A stretch of 40,168 nt of DNA from Candidatus Uhrbacteria bacterium RIFOXYB12_FULL_58_10. GTDB taxonomy: Bacteria > Patescibacteriota > Patescibacteriia > UBA9934 > GWF2-40-263. How positions within the stretch are numbered: position 1 is the first letter of the stretch; every line of letters starts with the position of its first letter. This document shows positions 7,080 through 14,774 of the stretch, one piece after another. The notes below the pieces were generated by a model that saw only the letters and a program-made list of their open reading frames with translations, searched no databases and was not told the origin of the DNA. The stretch spans positions 1 through 40,168 of the forward strand of contig CALRHL010000009.1 in NCBI GenBank assembly GCA_943359455.1. Direction: 5' to 3'. Made by a program: the position numbers and the translations under genes.

Positions 7080-8198
7080 ATGTCCAGTCAAATTGTTCTT
7101 TCGTATCGTGAAAAGGATGGTGTCCTTCAGCCTGTGCTCATTGAGCGCGGACCAATTCATGCGAATGCAACCGGGTTCGAGGTGGACAATCAGAATGATT
7201 TCGAGATTCGTGTTGGGGTAAAGTACGCCGCACGTCTCGTGAAAGTCACTGGTCGTCACGTCACTCAGCACGCTATTCTCCATATTGAGCGCATGTTGCT
7301 CACCATCGAGAATGTCGATCAGATTCCAGATTTTTGGGTCGATGCGCACATGTTGCGCGCGATGCTCACCGATCTTCGGCTTGGAAATCATATCCATCTG
7401 ATCGGTCCGAAGGGAACAGGTAAGACGACATTGTGTCGTCGGCTTGCAAAGGAGTTTCGGGCAGTCTATCAAAAGGTTGACTGTGCTGGGATTTACAAGC
7501 CAAAGGATTTAGTTGGTTCTGATCGTGCGCAAAACGGCACCATGATCTTTGTTCCGACCGATCTCGTACGTGTTCTCGAGGATGCGAAGTCGCGAAGTGG
7601 TTGTCCGCATACCATCGTCAACTTCGACGAGCTTTCTCGTCTGAGAGATGGTGGGGATGCGCTTCATCCACTCCTTGACGATGAGCGTCAGATTTCGGTG
7701 ACGACTTCTGAGGGTTCACGTCTCATTGAACTTCCGAAGGGAGTGGTCGTGATGGCGACATCAAACCCCATTGGTGGTGGAAACGGTGGAGCAAAACTTG
7801 CTGTTTCGCTTCGAGATCGTTTTGAAGAATACACCGTGGGATATCCTCCCGCAGAATTTGAAACGCGATTGCTCGTTGAGCGTGGCGGGATTAGCGAACT
7901 TGATGCGATGCAAATCGTCAAGATCGCAAATGAGCTTCGCAAGCAAGCGATGAGCGGAATGTTTCCGGAAGGTGGAGGCCCATCTCCACGCCGCACGCTT
8001 CGCGCCGCAACGTTTGTGGCAAACGGATTTTCCGTTCCTGAAGCGATCGAGTGGAAGATCCTCAACCAGTATGAGGGTGATGTCGGTGATGACTCGTCAG
8101 AACGCTCTCTGGCATTTGCCAAGGCGCGTGCAACGGGACTCAACCTCACCCCTCGTTTGAAGGACGCAAGCGTGATGCATCTCAATGGAGGAAAGTAA
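7080..8198 (+). CDS. MoxR/CobS-type AAA+ ATPase
   Basis: 372 aa, with GAGAGG before the ATG. An N-terminal part of about 95 residues has no recognised domain. The AAA+ core follows: Walker A LIGPKGTGKTTL (about 107-118), Walker B TIVNFDELSRL (about 177-187), and sensor 1 MATSNP (about 226-231) with a following DRFEEY. The layout fits the MoxR/CobS group, which works as a ring that remodels a partner protein, commonly a VWA protein encoded beside it. Here the VWA gene starts within its stop (TAATG), so the two are certainly coupled. The partner's target is unknown. Confidence 0.88.
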   Translation: MSSQIVLSYREKDGVLQPVLIERGPIHANATGFEVDNQNDFEIRVGVKYAARLVKVTGRHVTQHAILHIERMLLTIENVDQIPDFWVDAHMLRAMLTDLRLGNHIHLIGPKGTGKTTLCRRLAKEFRAVYQKVDCAGIYKPKDLVGSDRAQNGTMIFVPTDLVRVLEDAKSRSGCPHTIVNFDELSRLRDGGDALHPLLDDERQISVTTSEGSRLIELPKGVVVMATSNPIGGGNGGAKLAVSLRDRFEEYTVGYPPAEFETRLLVERGGISELDAMQIVKIANELRKQAMSGMFPEGGGPSPRRTLRAATFVANGFSVPEAIEWKILNQYEGDVGDDSSERSLAFAKARATGLNLTPRLKDASVMHLNGGK

Positions 8199-10033
8199 TG
8201 GCCCTTGTGTCGTATTACGTCCGGTACTCGGATCCTCGCGATCCGACTCCGACGTCGTCAGTGACAAAGCATAAGCAGACAGGACCAGATGTTTACCATG
8301 TACTGGTGAACGTTCAGTCAGGGATGGATTCACACCAGATCTGGACAGAGGCATATCGGTTGTCAAAACCGTTGCGCAATGCAGATCTGGTCCGTCGGCA
8401 AAAGCAATCTCCGACGCTCAAACCCGTAGCACCTTCAAAACCATCTGTCCTGAAGGTGTGTGAAATCGTCTTTCATCCAGATGAGATCATGCAGTTTGTG
8501 AAGCCACTTCGACAGGATGTTGCGGCTGTGGCTGGATGCGCTGTTCGTTTCGAACTGAATGCGTCAGAGCCAACAGCTTCGACCGATTGTAAGTCGTATG
8601 TGTCGTTCAATCCTGAGCCGTACCTGAAAGGAGAAATCGAAGCAGGGGACGGTCGTGGTCTTCATGAAGCAAGCCACATCGCGTTTTCACGTGATGGTGG
8701 CGACCTCATGGCAAAGGCTCACAAGGATGGCGGGGAGTCTCTTGCAGGAATTTTGAACCTCATCATGGACCGGCGAGATGATGATCTCAACTGTCGGCAT
8801 AACCCTGGGTTTGCACTCAAGGTGCGTCGGCGGATGGGGCATCTGTTTCCGGGTGCGGATGGAAGGAATGGAGTTTCTTTTGAGGCGAGGCAATCGGTGT
8901 TTACCGACTTTGCGTACGCGTGCAAAAAGCGAACTCACCCAAACTTCTCCATTGTGAAGAAGTGCGTGAACATTTCTGCACGAGCGATTGGGAGGGTGAA
9001 TCGTAAGAAGCGGTCGTACAAGCACTTGCTTGTCGTCGCAAAAGAAGTGCTTAAGTTGTTGCGAGAGCATGCAACGGAGTATGACCAGCAAAAGGCAAAG
9101 GAACAAGAAGAGCAGTTTCAGCAATTCATGAAGGCGCTTCAAAAGCTGATTCATGGATCACGGCCTTCGCAGACAACACAAACCGCGTTTCGTAACGCGA
9201 TGGCGCAAGTTCTTGCGACGCAGCGCGCAGGAACGTTGCAACGGTTGCAAAATGTGCTTAAGAACCTGAAGGCAGGTTTGCCTTTGGTGCCTGGGACGCA
9301 AGAAGGAAATGATCCTCGAATCATCAAGGTTCGCCCAGATCCAGTGAAGTATGGACCAGCAAGAGTTCGTGTTCGTCCGTACGTGGGAGCGCTCAAGCAG
9401 GTGTTGCGTGAACTGTCACTCCCGATTGATCGTCAGGTGAGAGGGCTCGATGATGGTGATCTCGACGAGGATGAACTTCACATTCTTGCCGCAGGTGGAT
9501 CGGATTGCATGACGCGGCACACCGAGGAAGCGTCACTTGACGTTGCAATCAGCTTTCTTGTTGATGTGAGCGGATCCATGGCTGGGCACACGGAAACAAT
9601 CGATTTGGGAGTGCTGTTCAACGAAGCGCTTCTCGATTTCGGAAAAAATGTTGATGCGTTCTTTTACGGGTTTCACAACAACGTGTTTGATTGTGGGAGA
9701 GCACAACCGAACAATGGGATCGCGTCGTTGCAATGTGACGGAGGGACAGATGAGCATTTTGGTCTGGCCGTTGCGGGTCAGCGTCTGTATTCCGTTGCAC
9801 GTCGTCGAAAAATCGTCGTCGTTGCCTGTGATGGAGGACCATCGAATCCAAAGAAGGTCGAAGAGGTGTGCGCGAAATTGATGTCGCACGGTGTCCTCCC
9901 GATTCGAGCTTTGGTCGGAGTCGACACCGCTCCGAGAACGTACCCTGTTGAGTTGTTCTTCGATAACTTCCCAGAACTTCTGCGAGAGCTCACGAAGGTG
10001 TTTCGTGGAATCCTCCTCGCCTCCCGGTCGTGA
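8198..10033 (+). CDS. CobT-like VWA-domain protein with HExxH motif
   Basis: 611 aa. Residues 156-160 read HEASH within RGLHEASHIAFS, the zinc-metallopeptidase signature, as in the putative metallopeptidase region found in front of some VWA domains. A charged helical middle follows (about 280-320, KEQEEQFQQFMKALQKL). The C-terminal VWA domain has a complete MIDAS start VDVSGSMAG (about 453-461) and a late CDGGPSNP loop. VWA proteins paired with MoxR ATPases act as adaptors or as ATPase-driven machines; cobalt insertion is unlikely because no cobalamin genes are near. Whether the HExxH is catalytic is unknown. A terminator follows at once. Confidence 0.85.
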   Translation: MALVSYYVRYSDPRDPTPTSSVTKHKQTGPDVYHVLVNVQSGMDSHQIWTEAYRLSKPLRNADLVRRQKQSPTLKPVAPSKPSVLKVCEIVFHPDEIMQFVKPLRQDVAAVAGCAVRFELNASEPTASTDCKSYVSFNPEPYLKGEIEAGDGRGLHEASHIAFSRDGGDLMAKAHKDGGESLAGILNLIMDRRDDDLNCRHNPGFALKVRRRMGHLFPGADGRNGVSFEARQSVFTDFAYACKKRTHPNFSIVKKCVNISARAIGRVNRKKRSYKHLLVVAKEVLKLLREHATEYDQQKAKEQEEQFQQFMKALQKLIHGSRPSQTTQTAFRNAMAQVLATQRAGTLQRLQNVLKNLKAGLPLVPGTQEGNDPRIIKVRPDPVKYGPARVRVRPYVGALKQVLRELSLPIDRQVRGLDDGDLDEDELHILAAGGSDCMTRHTEEASLDVAISFLVDVSGSMAGHTETIDLGVLFNEALLDFGKNVDAFFYGFHNNVFDCGRAQPNNGIASLQCDGGTDEHFGLAVAGQRLYSVARRRKIVVVACDGGPSNPKKVEEVCAKLMSHGVLPIRALVGVDTAPRTYPVELFFDNFPELLRELTKVFRGILLASRS

Positions 10034-10055
10034 AGATTGGGGGGCGAGTGACTCA

Positions 10056-10103
10056 GGACGGTTGCCATCGAGTTCAGCTCGATTGACAGAACCGTCCTTT
10101 TTT
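10056..10103 (+). terminator. Two-storey terminator after the VWA gene
   Basis: Outer stem GGACGGTT / AACCGTCC, inner stem ATCGAG / CTCGAT, then six T. The inner stem and the TTGACA stretch recur in the terminator at 11747. Confidence 0.85.
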
Positions 10104-10167
10104 GTTAAATTCGATCCTCGTCCATTTTGGACGAACAGATACATCCCTCCTTCATTTTGGAGAAACG

Positions 10168-11736
10168 ATGGGGAAGAAACCAAATGGGTACTGGAAGAAC
10201 TTCGACAACATCGAGGCAGTCCTCCGGCCCATCATCGATGAGCTCGGAAGGATGCCGACGGCAGGTGAACTATTTGAACGGAAACTCAGCGCAGTCATCA
10301 ACTCGATTGTGGCATACCACGATGGCTTTCCAGCTGTGGCAGAACAACTCAATGTCGCTGTCTCCTTTCGGGAAAAGAACGCAGAGATTTGGCAGGGGAA
10401 TTTCGAGAATCTCCGTGAGGCGCTGTGTCCACTCATTGCGGAACTCGGAAGGATGCCGACGACGAAAGATCTTTCAAAACGTAAGTTGTCACGCCTGACA
10501 AAAGCGATGACGTTTCATGGCGGTCCATATGCGGTTGCTGTTCGCCTAGGCCTTTCGAAAGAGATGTGCCGTGACATGCGAGGGTACTGGCAGAATGAAG
10601 GAAACATCGAAACGGAACTTGCGCCAATTGTTACAGAACTCGGCCGGATGCCGACAGCTCAGGAGCTCATGGATCGCGGACTACAGGCATTGATGGCTAG
10701 TATTTACAGAGGTGAGGGTGGATTGCCCGCGGTGCGGAGCCGTTTAGGCGCGGCCGCCAAGGATCCTCCTGACAGAACGGGGCCACTCAAGGATTTCACG
10801 AATCTAGAGTCAGCGCTTCAACCTGTCATTCTCGAAATCGGCCGGATGCCAACCAAAGAGGAGCTCGCTGAGCGCAATCTTCACGCAATCGGACGCGCTA
10901 TCTGGTGTCATCATGACGGATTCGCGGCAGTCGAGCGTCGTCTCGGGCTGGATGGAACCGGGCGGCGCAAAGAAAAAGGGTATTGGCAGGATCTTTCAAC
11001 AGTGAGGGCCGCTATCCTTCCTCTTGCCACACGCCTTGGTCGGATGCCATATGAAGAGGAGCTTCGAGAAGAAAATCTGTCAGCTGTTGTGGATGCGATC
11101 AGTCGCTTGCATGGAGGATTTCCTGCGGCTGCGGCTAGCCTTGGGCTGACATATGTCTATAGGCGGATGCCAAGTCGCTACTGGCAAGAATTCGTACATG
11201 TTGAAATTGCCCTTGCGCCTGTCATCGCAGAACTTGGTCGAATACCATCAAAAAGTGAGCTGATCGCACGTGGTCTGAGTGGCGTCGAAACAGGGATCCA
11301 GGAATACCATGGTGGAATCCAAGCTGTTAGAATACGGCTCGGCCTTCCGGAGGGAGCCCGAAAGCCTTTGGGTTACTGGAACGATTTCGAAAATCTCAGA
11401 CAGTCACTCCTTCCTCTGATAGTAGAAATTGGAAGAATGCCGACGAATAATGACTTGTATAAACGAAGGCTTTCCTCCCTGCGAGACGCAATTGTCCGTC
11501 ACGGCGGAATGTCTGTCGTTGCTGAGCGGCTAGGGCTTGGGCCGGTTACGGACGAGGTCCTTGCTTCTCGGGCCAATGAGATTGCCCGCGTGATCCTTGC
11601 TCTCAACCTTATAAATACGGAACTGTTTTGGAGTGCCGTGAAGCGTCGCTGGACATTCCGTGACTTCAATGAAGCTCTCGACGACTACACGATGAACGGA
11701 ATTCTTGACCGGTTCCGGGGATTGCTTGCGGGATGA
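10168..11736 (+). CDS. Protein of seven tandem GRMPT repeats (possible DNA-binding repeats)
   Basis: Start at ATG 10168 because GGAG lies 5 nt upstream and the first repeat begins at once; the track's longer start runs into the terminator. The 522 aa consist of seven units of about 65-75 residues with the pattern GYW..FENL..AL.PLI.ELGRMPT..EL..R.LS.L..AI...GGF.AVA.RLGL, then a 65-aa tail. Each unit should fold as a few short helices. The LGRMPT..EL core resembles the homing-endonuclease-associated repeats seen in some HNH proteins, but no nuclease motif is present. A sequence-reading DNA- or RNA-binding role is inference. It has its own terminator and ribosome site and sits beside MoxR-VWA. 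Confidence 0.75.
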   Translation: MGKKPNGYWKNFDNIEAVLRPIIDELGRMPTAGELFERKLSAVINSIVAYHDGFPAVAEQLNVAVSFREKNAEIWQGNFENLREALCPLIAELGRMPTTKDLSKRKLSRLTKAMTFHGGPYAVAVRLGLSKEMCRDMRGYWQNEGNIETELAPIVTELGRMPTAQELMDRGLQALMASIYRGEGGLPAVRSRLGAAAKDPPDRTGPLKDFTNLESALQPVILEIGRMPTKEELAERNLHAIGRAIWCHHDGFAAVERRLGLDGTGRRKEKGYWQDLSTVRAAILPLATRLGRMPYEEELREENLSAVVDAISRLHGGFPAAAASLGLTYVYRRMPSRYWQEFVHVEIALAPVIAELGRIPSKSELIARGLSGVETGIQEYHGGIQAVRIRLGLPEGARKPLGYWNDFENLRQSLLPLIVEIGRMPTNNDLYKRRLSSLRDAIVRHGGMSVVAERLGLGPVTDEVLASRANEIARVILALNLINTELFWSAVKRRWTFRDFNEALDDYTMNGILDRFRGLLAG

Positions 11737-11746
11737 CTCTGCATCT

Positions 11747-11799
11747 ACGACGGGATCGTTATCGAGCTGAGCTCGATTGACAAACCCGTCGTTTTTTTG
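11747..11799 (+). terminator. Two-storey terminator after the repeat-protein gene
   Basis: Outer stem ACGACGGG / CCCGTCGT and inner stem ATCGAG / CTCGAT, then seven T. It is the sister of the terminator at 10056: the inner part is conserved while the outer stem has changed on both sides. Confidence 0.85.
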
Positions 11800-11819
11800 C
11801 AACGGTCTCTACAGCTATC

Positions 11820-11848
11820 TGGACATAATTCAGATTTCCGTGTATCCT
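11820..11848 (+). promoter_or_regulatory. Promoter of the small helical protein gene
   Basis: TGGACA (11820-11825), 17 nt, TATCCT (11843-11848), about 30 nt before the start. Confidence 0.6.
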
Positions 11849-11877
11849 ACCACTCACCATCAACACCTGGAGGATGG

Positions 11878-12219
11878 ATGTCTCAAGAACAGGGAATGAC
11901 AATCGGCGAGATGCAGATGCAGATGTTCGTTGTTGTGAGTGACAAACGGCTCAAGGGGCTGCGTACAAAGAAGGAGGAATGTGAAGTCGATCTTATGCTC
12001 GCGGAGCGACGGATCCCTGAACATATCCGGGATATCGAAACGCTCGAATTGCATCTGGAAGGATGCACGAAAGGTGAATTGAAGCTCGTCATGGAACAGT
12101 TCATTTCGAACTATCGCGCCATGGCCGAGTATGTCGCGATCCGTCGCAAAATCAAGAGACTCGAGCGCATCATCGACGCTCGTCTCGAACAGCTCGGCGT
12201 TCCGAATACCAGCAACTAG
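11878..12219 (+). CDS. Small helical (coiled-coil-like) protein of unknown function
   Basis: 113 aa from ATG 11878, with GGAGG at 11869-11873; the track's earlier start lies upstream of the promoter. The sequence is almost all charged helix (KKEECEVDLMLAERRIPEHI, then AIRRKIKRLERIIDARLEQL), with no signal peptide, membrane segment or catalytic motif. I do not recognise the family. It is the last gene of the accessory island and has its own promoter and terminator, so it is not strictly part of a MoxR-VWA operon. Confidence 0.65.
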   Translation: MSQEQGMTIGEMQMQMFVVVSDKRLKGLRTKKEECEVDLMLAERRIPEHIRDIETLELHLEGCTKGELKLVMEQFISNYRAMAEYVAIRRKIKRLERIIDARLEQLGVPNTSN

Positions 12220-12245
12220 AGGCTCACCTGCCTCTTCTTTTTTTT
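12218..12245 (+). terminator. Intrinsic terminator of the small helical protein gene
   Basis: AGAGGC / GCCTCT with a 6-nt loop, then TCTTTTTTTT. The T-run merges into a solitary MITE end. Confidence 0.85.
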
Positions 12246-12256
12246 GCAGAGGTCTC
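12242..12256. repeat. Solitary right end of the 161-bp MITE
   Basis: TTTTGCAGAGGTCTC is identical to the last 15 bases of the MITE copy at 33650-33810. No matching left end is seen nearby. It abuts the stop codon of recR and marks the right edge of the accessory island. Confidence 0.6.
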
Positions 12257-12859
12257 TTATGCATCACGTCGTCCTTTCAAAGCATCTCCAAGCGTAATTT
12301 CATCCGCATATTCGAGACTTGCTCCGATCGGCAGTCCGCGAGCCAGACGGGTGACACGTCGACCAGAAGGAGCGAGCTGTTTGGAGAGATACATCATCGT
12401 TGTTTCACCATAAATCGTTGGTGACAAAGCGAGGATTACTTCCGTGATCGACAGGTCTGATTGCACGCGCTCGATCAACTCTTTGATTCTGAGAACATCT
12501 GGTGTCATTCCATCGATCGGATTAAGGACGCCACCGAGGACGTGGTATCGACCGTGATACACATTTGTTACCTCGAGTGTGGAAATATCTCGTGGCTCTT
12601 CAACAACACAGATTGCTGTGAGGTCGCGTTTTGTATCCATACAAATTTCACACATTTCTTTTTCTGAATAGGTGAAACAGATCGTGCATGTTTTGATGGC
12701 GTCCGAAAGGATCGTGATCGACCGCGCCATGACTTCTAAATCATGTCGTGGAAGTTTCAAAAGATAATACACAAAACGCAGAGCCGTTTTTGGCCCTACG
12801 CCTGGGAGTCGCGAAAACGCCGCGACGCAATTTTGAATGGGTTCCGGAAACCGTCTCAC
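12257..12859 (-). CDS. recR: Recombination mediator protein RecR
   Basis: 200 aa, normal for RecR. Domains: the helix-hairpin-helix region (RLPGVGPKTALRFVYYLL), a four-cysteine zinc site (CTICFTYSEKEMCEIC), a Toprim domain (ICVVEEPRDISTLE, then HVLGGVLNPIDGM), and the C-terminal RLARGLPIGASLEYAD. RecR with RecO or RecF loads RecA at gapped DNA. Its start overlaps the ybaB stop by 4 nt, the classic ybaB-recR pairing. The gene ends exactly against a solitary MITE end. Confidence 0.97.
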   Translation of the reverse strand: MRRFPEPIQNCVAAFSRLPGVGPKTALRFVYYLLKLPRHDLEVMARSITILSDAIKTCTICFTYSEKEMCEICMDTKRDLTAICVVEEPRDISTLEVTNVYHGRYHVLGGVLNPIDGMTPDVLRIKELIERVQSDLSITEVILALSPTIYGETTMMYLSKQLAPSGRRVTRLARGLPIGASLEYADEITLGDALKGRRDA

Positions 12860-13158
12860 ATGCCAAGTCCTTTCATCATTTCCTGAATGCCACCCATATC
12901 CTTCATTTTGCCAGCCATCTCTTTTTGAAGATTTTTTGTCGTGTCTGCAAATGCCTCAATGAGGATGGAAACAAGTTTAGATTTATCGCTCATGAGTTCG
13001 TCTGCAATCTCGATGGAAAGGACTTTCTGATTCCCATTCATCCTTACTTTGACTTTCCCCCATCCTGCTGAACCTTCCGCCGTAATTTCCTCCATCGTAT
13101 TTTGCATCTGTTTGGCTTGGTCTCGAAGGTCTTTGATTGCTTTGATTTTTGAGAACAT
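12856..13158 (-). CDS. ybaB: YbaB/EbfC nucleoid-associated protein
   Basis: 100 aa, the expected size. It has the family pattern: an amphipathic N-terminal helix (IKAIKDLRDQAKQMQNTMEE), the AEGSAGWGKVKVRMNGNQKV sheet, and a helical C-terminus ending in GMQ/GLGM-type residues. YbaB dimers bind DNA and are thought to shape the nucleoid. It is coupled with recR by a 4-bp overlap. Confidence 0.93.
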   Translation of the reverse strand: MFSKIKAIKDLRDQAKQMQNTMEEITAEGSAGWGKVKVRMNGNQKVLSIEIADELMSDKSKLVSILIEAFADTTKNLQKEMAGKMKDMGGIQEMMKGLGM

Positions 13159-13189
13159 AAGAGGATTAGAAAAAAAGTTAAGAACTCAT

Positions 13190-13215
13190 ACCTTTTTACA
13201 TTTTACCTTTTACAT
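13190..13215. repeat. 26-bp AT-rich repeat, copy 1
   Basis: Identical over 26 bp to 16347-16372, and followed in both places by a nearly identical GAATT. A shorter relative lies at 22890-22910 after murB. Such AAATGTAAAA-type strings sit between genes and can fold with inverted partners. Confidence 0.8.
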
Positions 13216-13230
13216 CCGAATTACACTAGA

Positions 13231-14703
13231 CTACATCATTTCTCCTGGTGGTGGAACAAAACCATGATCAACAGGCGGCGGGGCGTTTGGTGGTGGAGCG
13301 CTCATGGGGGCGGAAGGGGAGGCACTTTGGTTCATGCGCATGTCGAGATTTTTAAAGGAGGTGCGAGTGCGGTCGAAGAAGAGACGGACCATTCCGGTTG
13401 GGCCGTTGCGATGTTTGGCAATATGAATCTCGGCGATATTTTTTTCTTCTGGAGCGAGATCTTCCTCGCGATAATTTCTGTCGGCGGATTTTCGATAGAT
13501 AAACATGACGACGTCCGCATCCTGTTCGATGGAGCCAGAATCGCGCAGATGCGAGAGACGAGGAATGGCGGGTTTTGTCATTTCAACTGCACGAGAGAGC
13601 TGGGCAAGGGCTAGGACGGGAACACAGAGCTCACGAGCGATCTGTTTCAATCCGCGAGATATTTCTGAAACTTCCTGTACACGATTATCATCCCCTCCAT
13701 TTTTTTTATTTCGACCTTCCATCAGCTGTAAGTAATCGATGATGATGAGTCCAAGTCCATGCTCGGCTTGCATGCGTCGCGCCTTTGTTCGTAGCTCCAT
13801 AACGGTGAGTGCAGGGGAGTCGTCGATAAAAATAGGAGCTTCTGATAGCACACCAAGTGCATGTCCGATGCGAGGAAAGTCCTCATCGCGTTCGGACAGT
13901 CTCCCGGTACGCATCTTCCACAGGTCCACTCCCGCTTCGGCACAAATCATACGATCAACGAGCTGTTCCTTTGACATTTCGAGTGAAAAAATCCCGACAG
14001 GGACTTTTCCTTTCAATGCCACGTTGCGCGCAATGTCCATAGCGAGGGACGTTTTTCCGACAGATGGACGTGCCGCAAGAATGAGCAGGTCGGATTTTTG
14101 CAGTCCTGCAAGCAGGTCGTCGAGTTCCTTGTATCCCGTCGGCACTCCGCGTAATTTTCCACGTTCGCGATGCAATTCGTCAATACGGTCGAATGCTTCA
14201 GACAGTATTCTCGAAATCGGTACGAAGGCATTTTTTGTAAGGTTTTGTGAGACGGTAAAAAGCGTCCGTTCCGCAGCATCAAGCGTGATGTCGATGTCCG
14301 ATTCCTCCTCGTATCCAAGTTTTGTGATGTGTGTTGCCGCGTCAATAAGACGTCGAAGAGATGCTTTTTTCTGGACAATGCTTGCATAGTGAACGATATG
14401 CGCAGACGTTGGAACGGCATTTGAAAGTTCAACAAGATAAGAACGGCCTCCGACATGTTGAAGCTTTCCTTTTTCTTCAAGACGATTTCCGACGGTCAAA
14501 ATATCAACAGGCTCATGACGTTCAAATAGGTCGATGACACAATCAAAAATCAATCGATGAGAGTCGCGATAAAAATCGTCGGCATGGATAACATCTCCAA
14601 CCTTCACCATGGCTTCTTGGTCAATCAAAATACTTCCAAGCAAAGATTGCTCAGCTTCAAGATTTTGTGGAGGGACACGCTCGATACCCATAACGTCAGG
14701 CAT
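13231..14703 (-). CDS. dnaB: Replicative DNA helicase DnaB
   Basis: 490 aa. The N-terminal DnaB domain begins PPQNLEAEQSLLGSIL; the RecA-like C-terminal helicase has Walker A LAARPSVGKTSLA (about 210-222), the H1a region FSLEMSKEQL, Walker B IIIDYLQLM, and the loop HLRDSGSIEQDADVVMF. It is the ring helicase that opens the replication fork. The proline-rich C-terminal tail (APMSAPPPNAPPP) is probably unstructured. Start at 14703 is chosen because GGAG lies about 7 nt upstream on the minus strand. It diverges from the permease gene. Confidence 0.97.
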   Translation of the reverse strand: MPDVMGIERVPPQNLEAEQSLLGSILIDQEAMVKVGDVIHADDFYRDSHRLIFDCVIDLFERHEPVDILTVGNRLEEKGKLQHVGGRSYLVELSNAVPTSAHIVHYASIVQKKASLRRLIDAATHITKLGYEEESDIDITLDAAERTLFTVSQNLTKNAFVPISRILSEAFDRIDELHRERGKLRGVPTGYKELDDLLAGLQKSDLLILAARPSVGKTSLAMDIARNVALKGKVPVGIFSLEMSKEQLVDRMICAEAGVDLWKMRTGRLSERDEDFPRIGHALGVLSEAPIFIDDSPALTVMELRTKARRMQAEHGLGLIIIDYLQLMEGRNKKNGGDDNRVQEVSEISRGLKQIARELCVPVLALAQLSRAVEMTKPAIPRLSHLRDSGSIEQDADVVMFIYRKSADRNYREEDLAPEEKNIAEIHIAKHRNGPTGMVRLFFDRTRTSFKNLDMRMNQSASPSAPMSAPPPNAPPPVDHGFVPPPGEMM

Positions 14704-14759
14704 CTTATCACTCCAATTGAGCAGAGCAAGGGCATCGAACAGCCCATGGGGGACAGATA

Positions 14760-14768
14760 TGGTATAAT
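14760..14768 (+). promoter_or_regulatory. Extended -10 promoter of the permease, leaderless start
   Basis: TGGTATAAT, with the ATG only 6 nt after the hexamer, no Shine-Dalgarno and a weak -35. The transcript probably begins at or next to the start codon. Confidence 0.65.
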
Positions 14769-14774
14769 CTGTGC

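Noticed and set aside
8198-10033. Cobaltochelatase CobT
   Set aside because: The VWA resemblance is real, but no cobalamin genes are present and the HExxH part is not a CobT feature.
9533-10183. 216-aa minus-strand ORF
   Set aside because: A shadow of the VWA gene; no family motif and it crosses a terminator.
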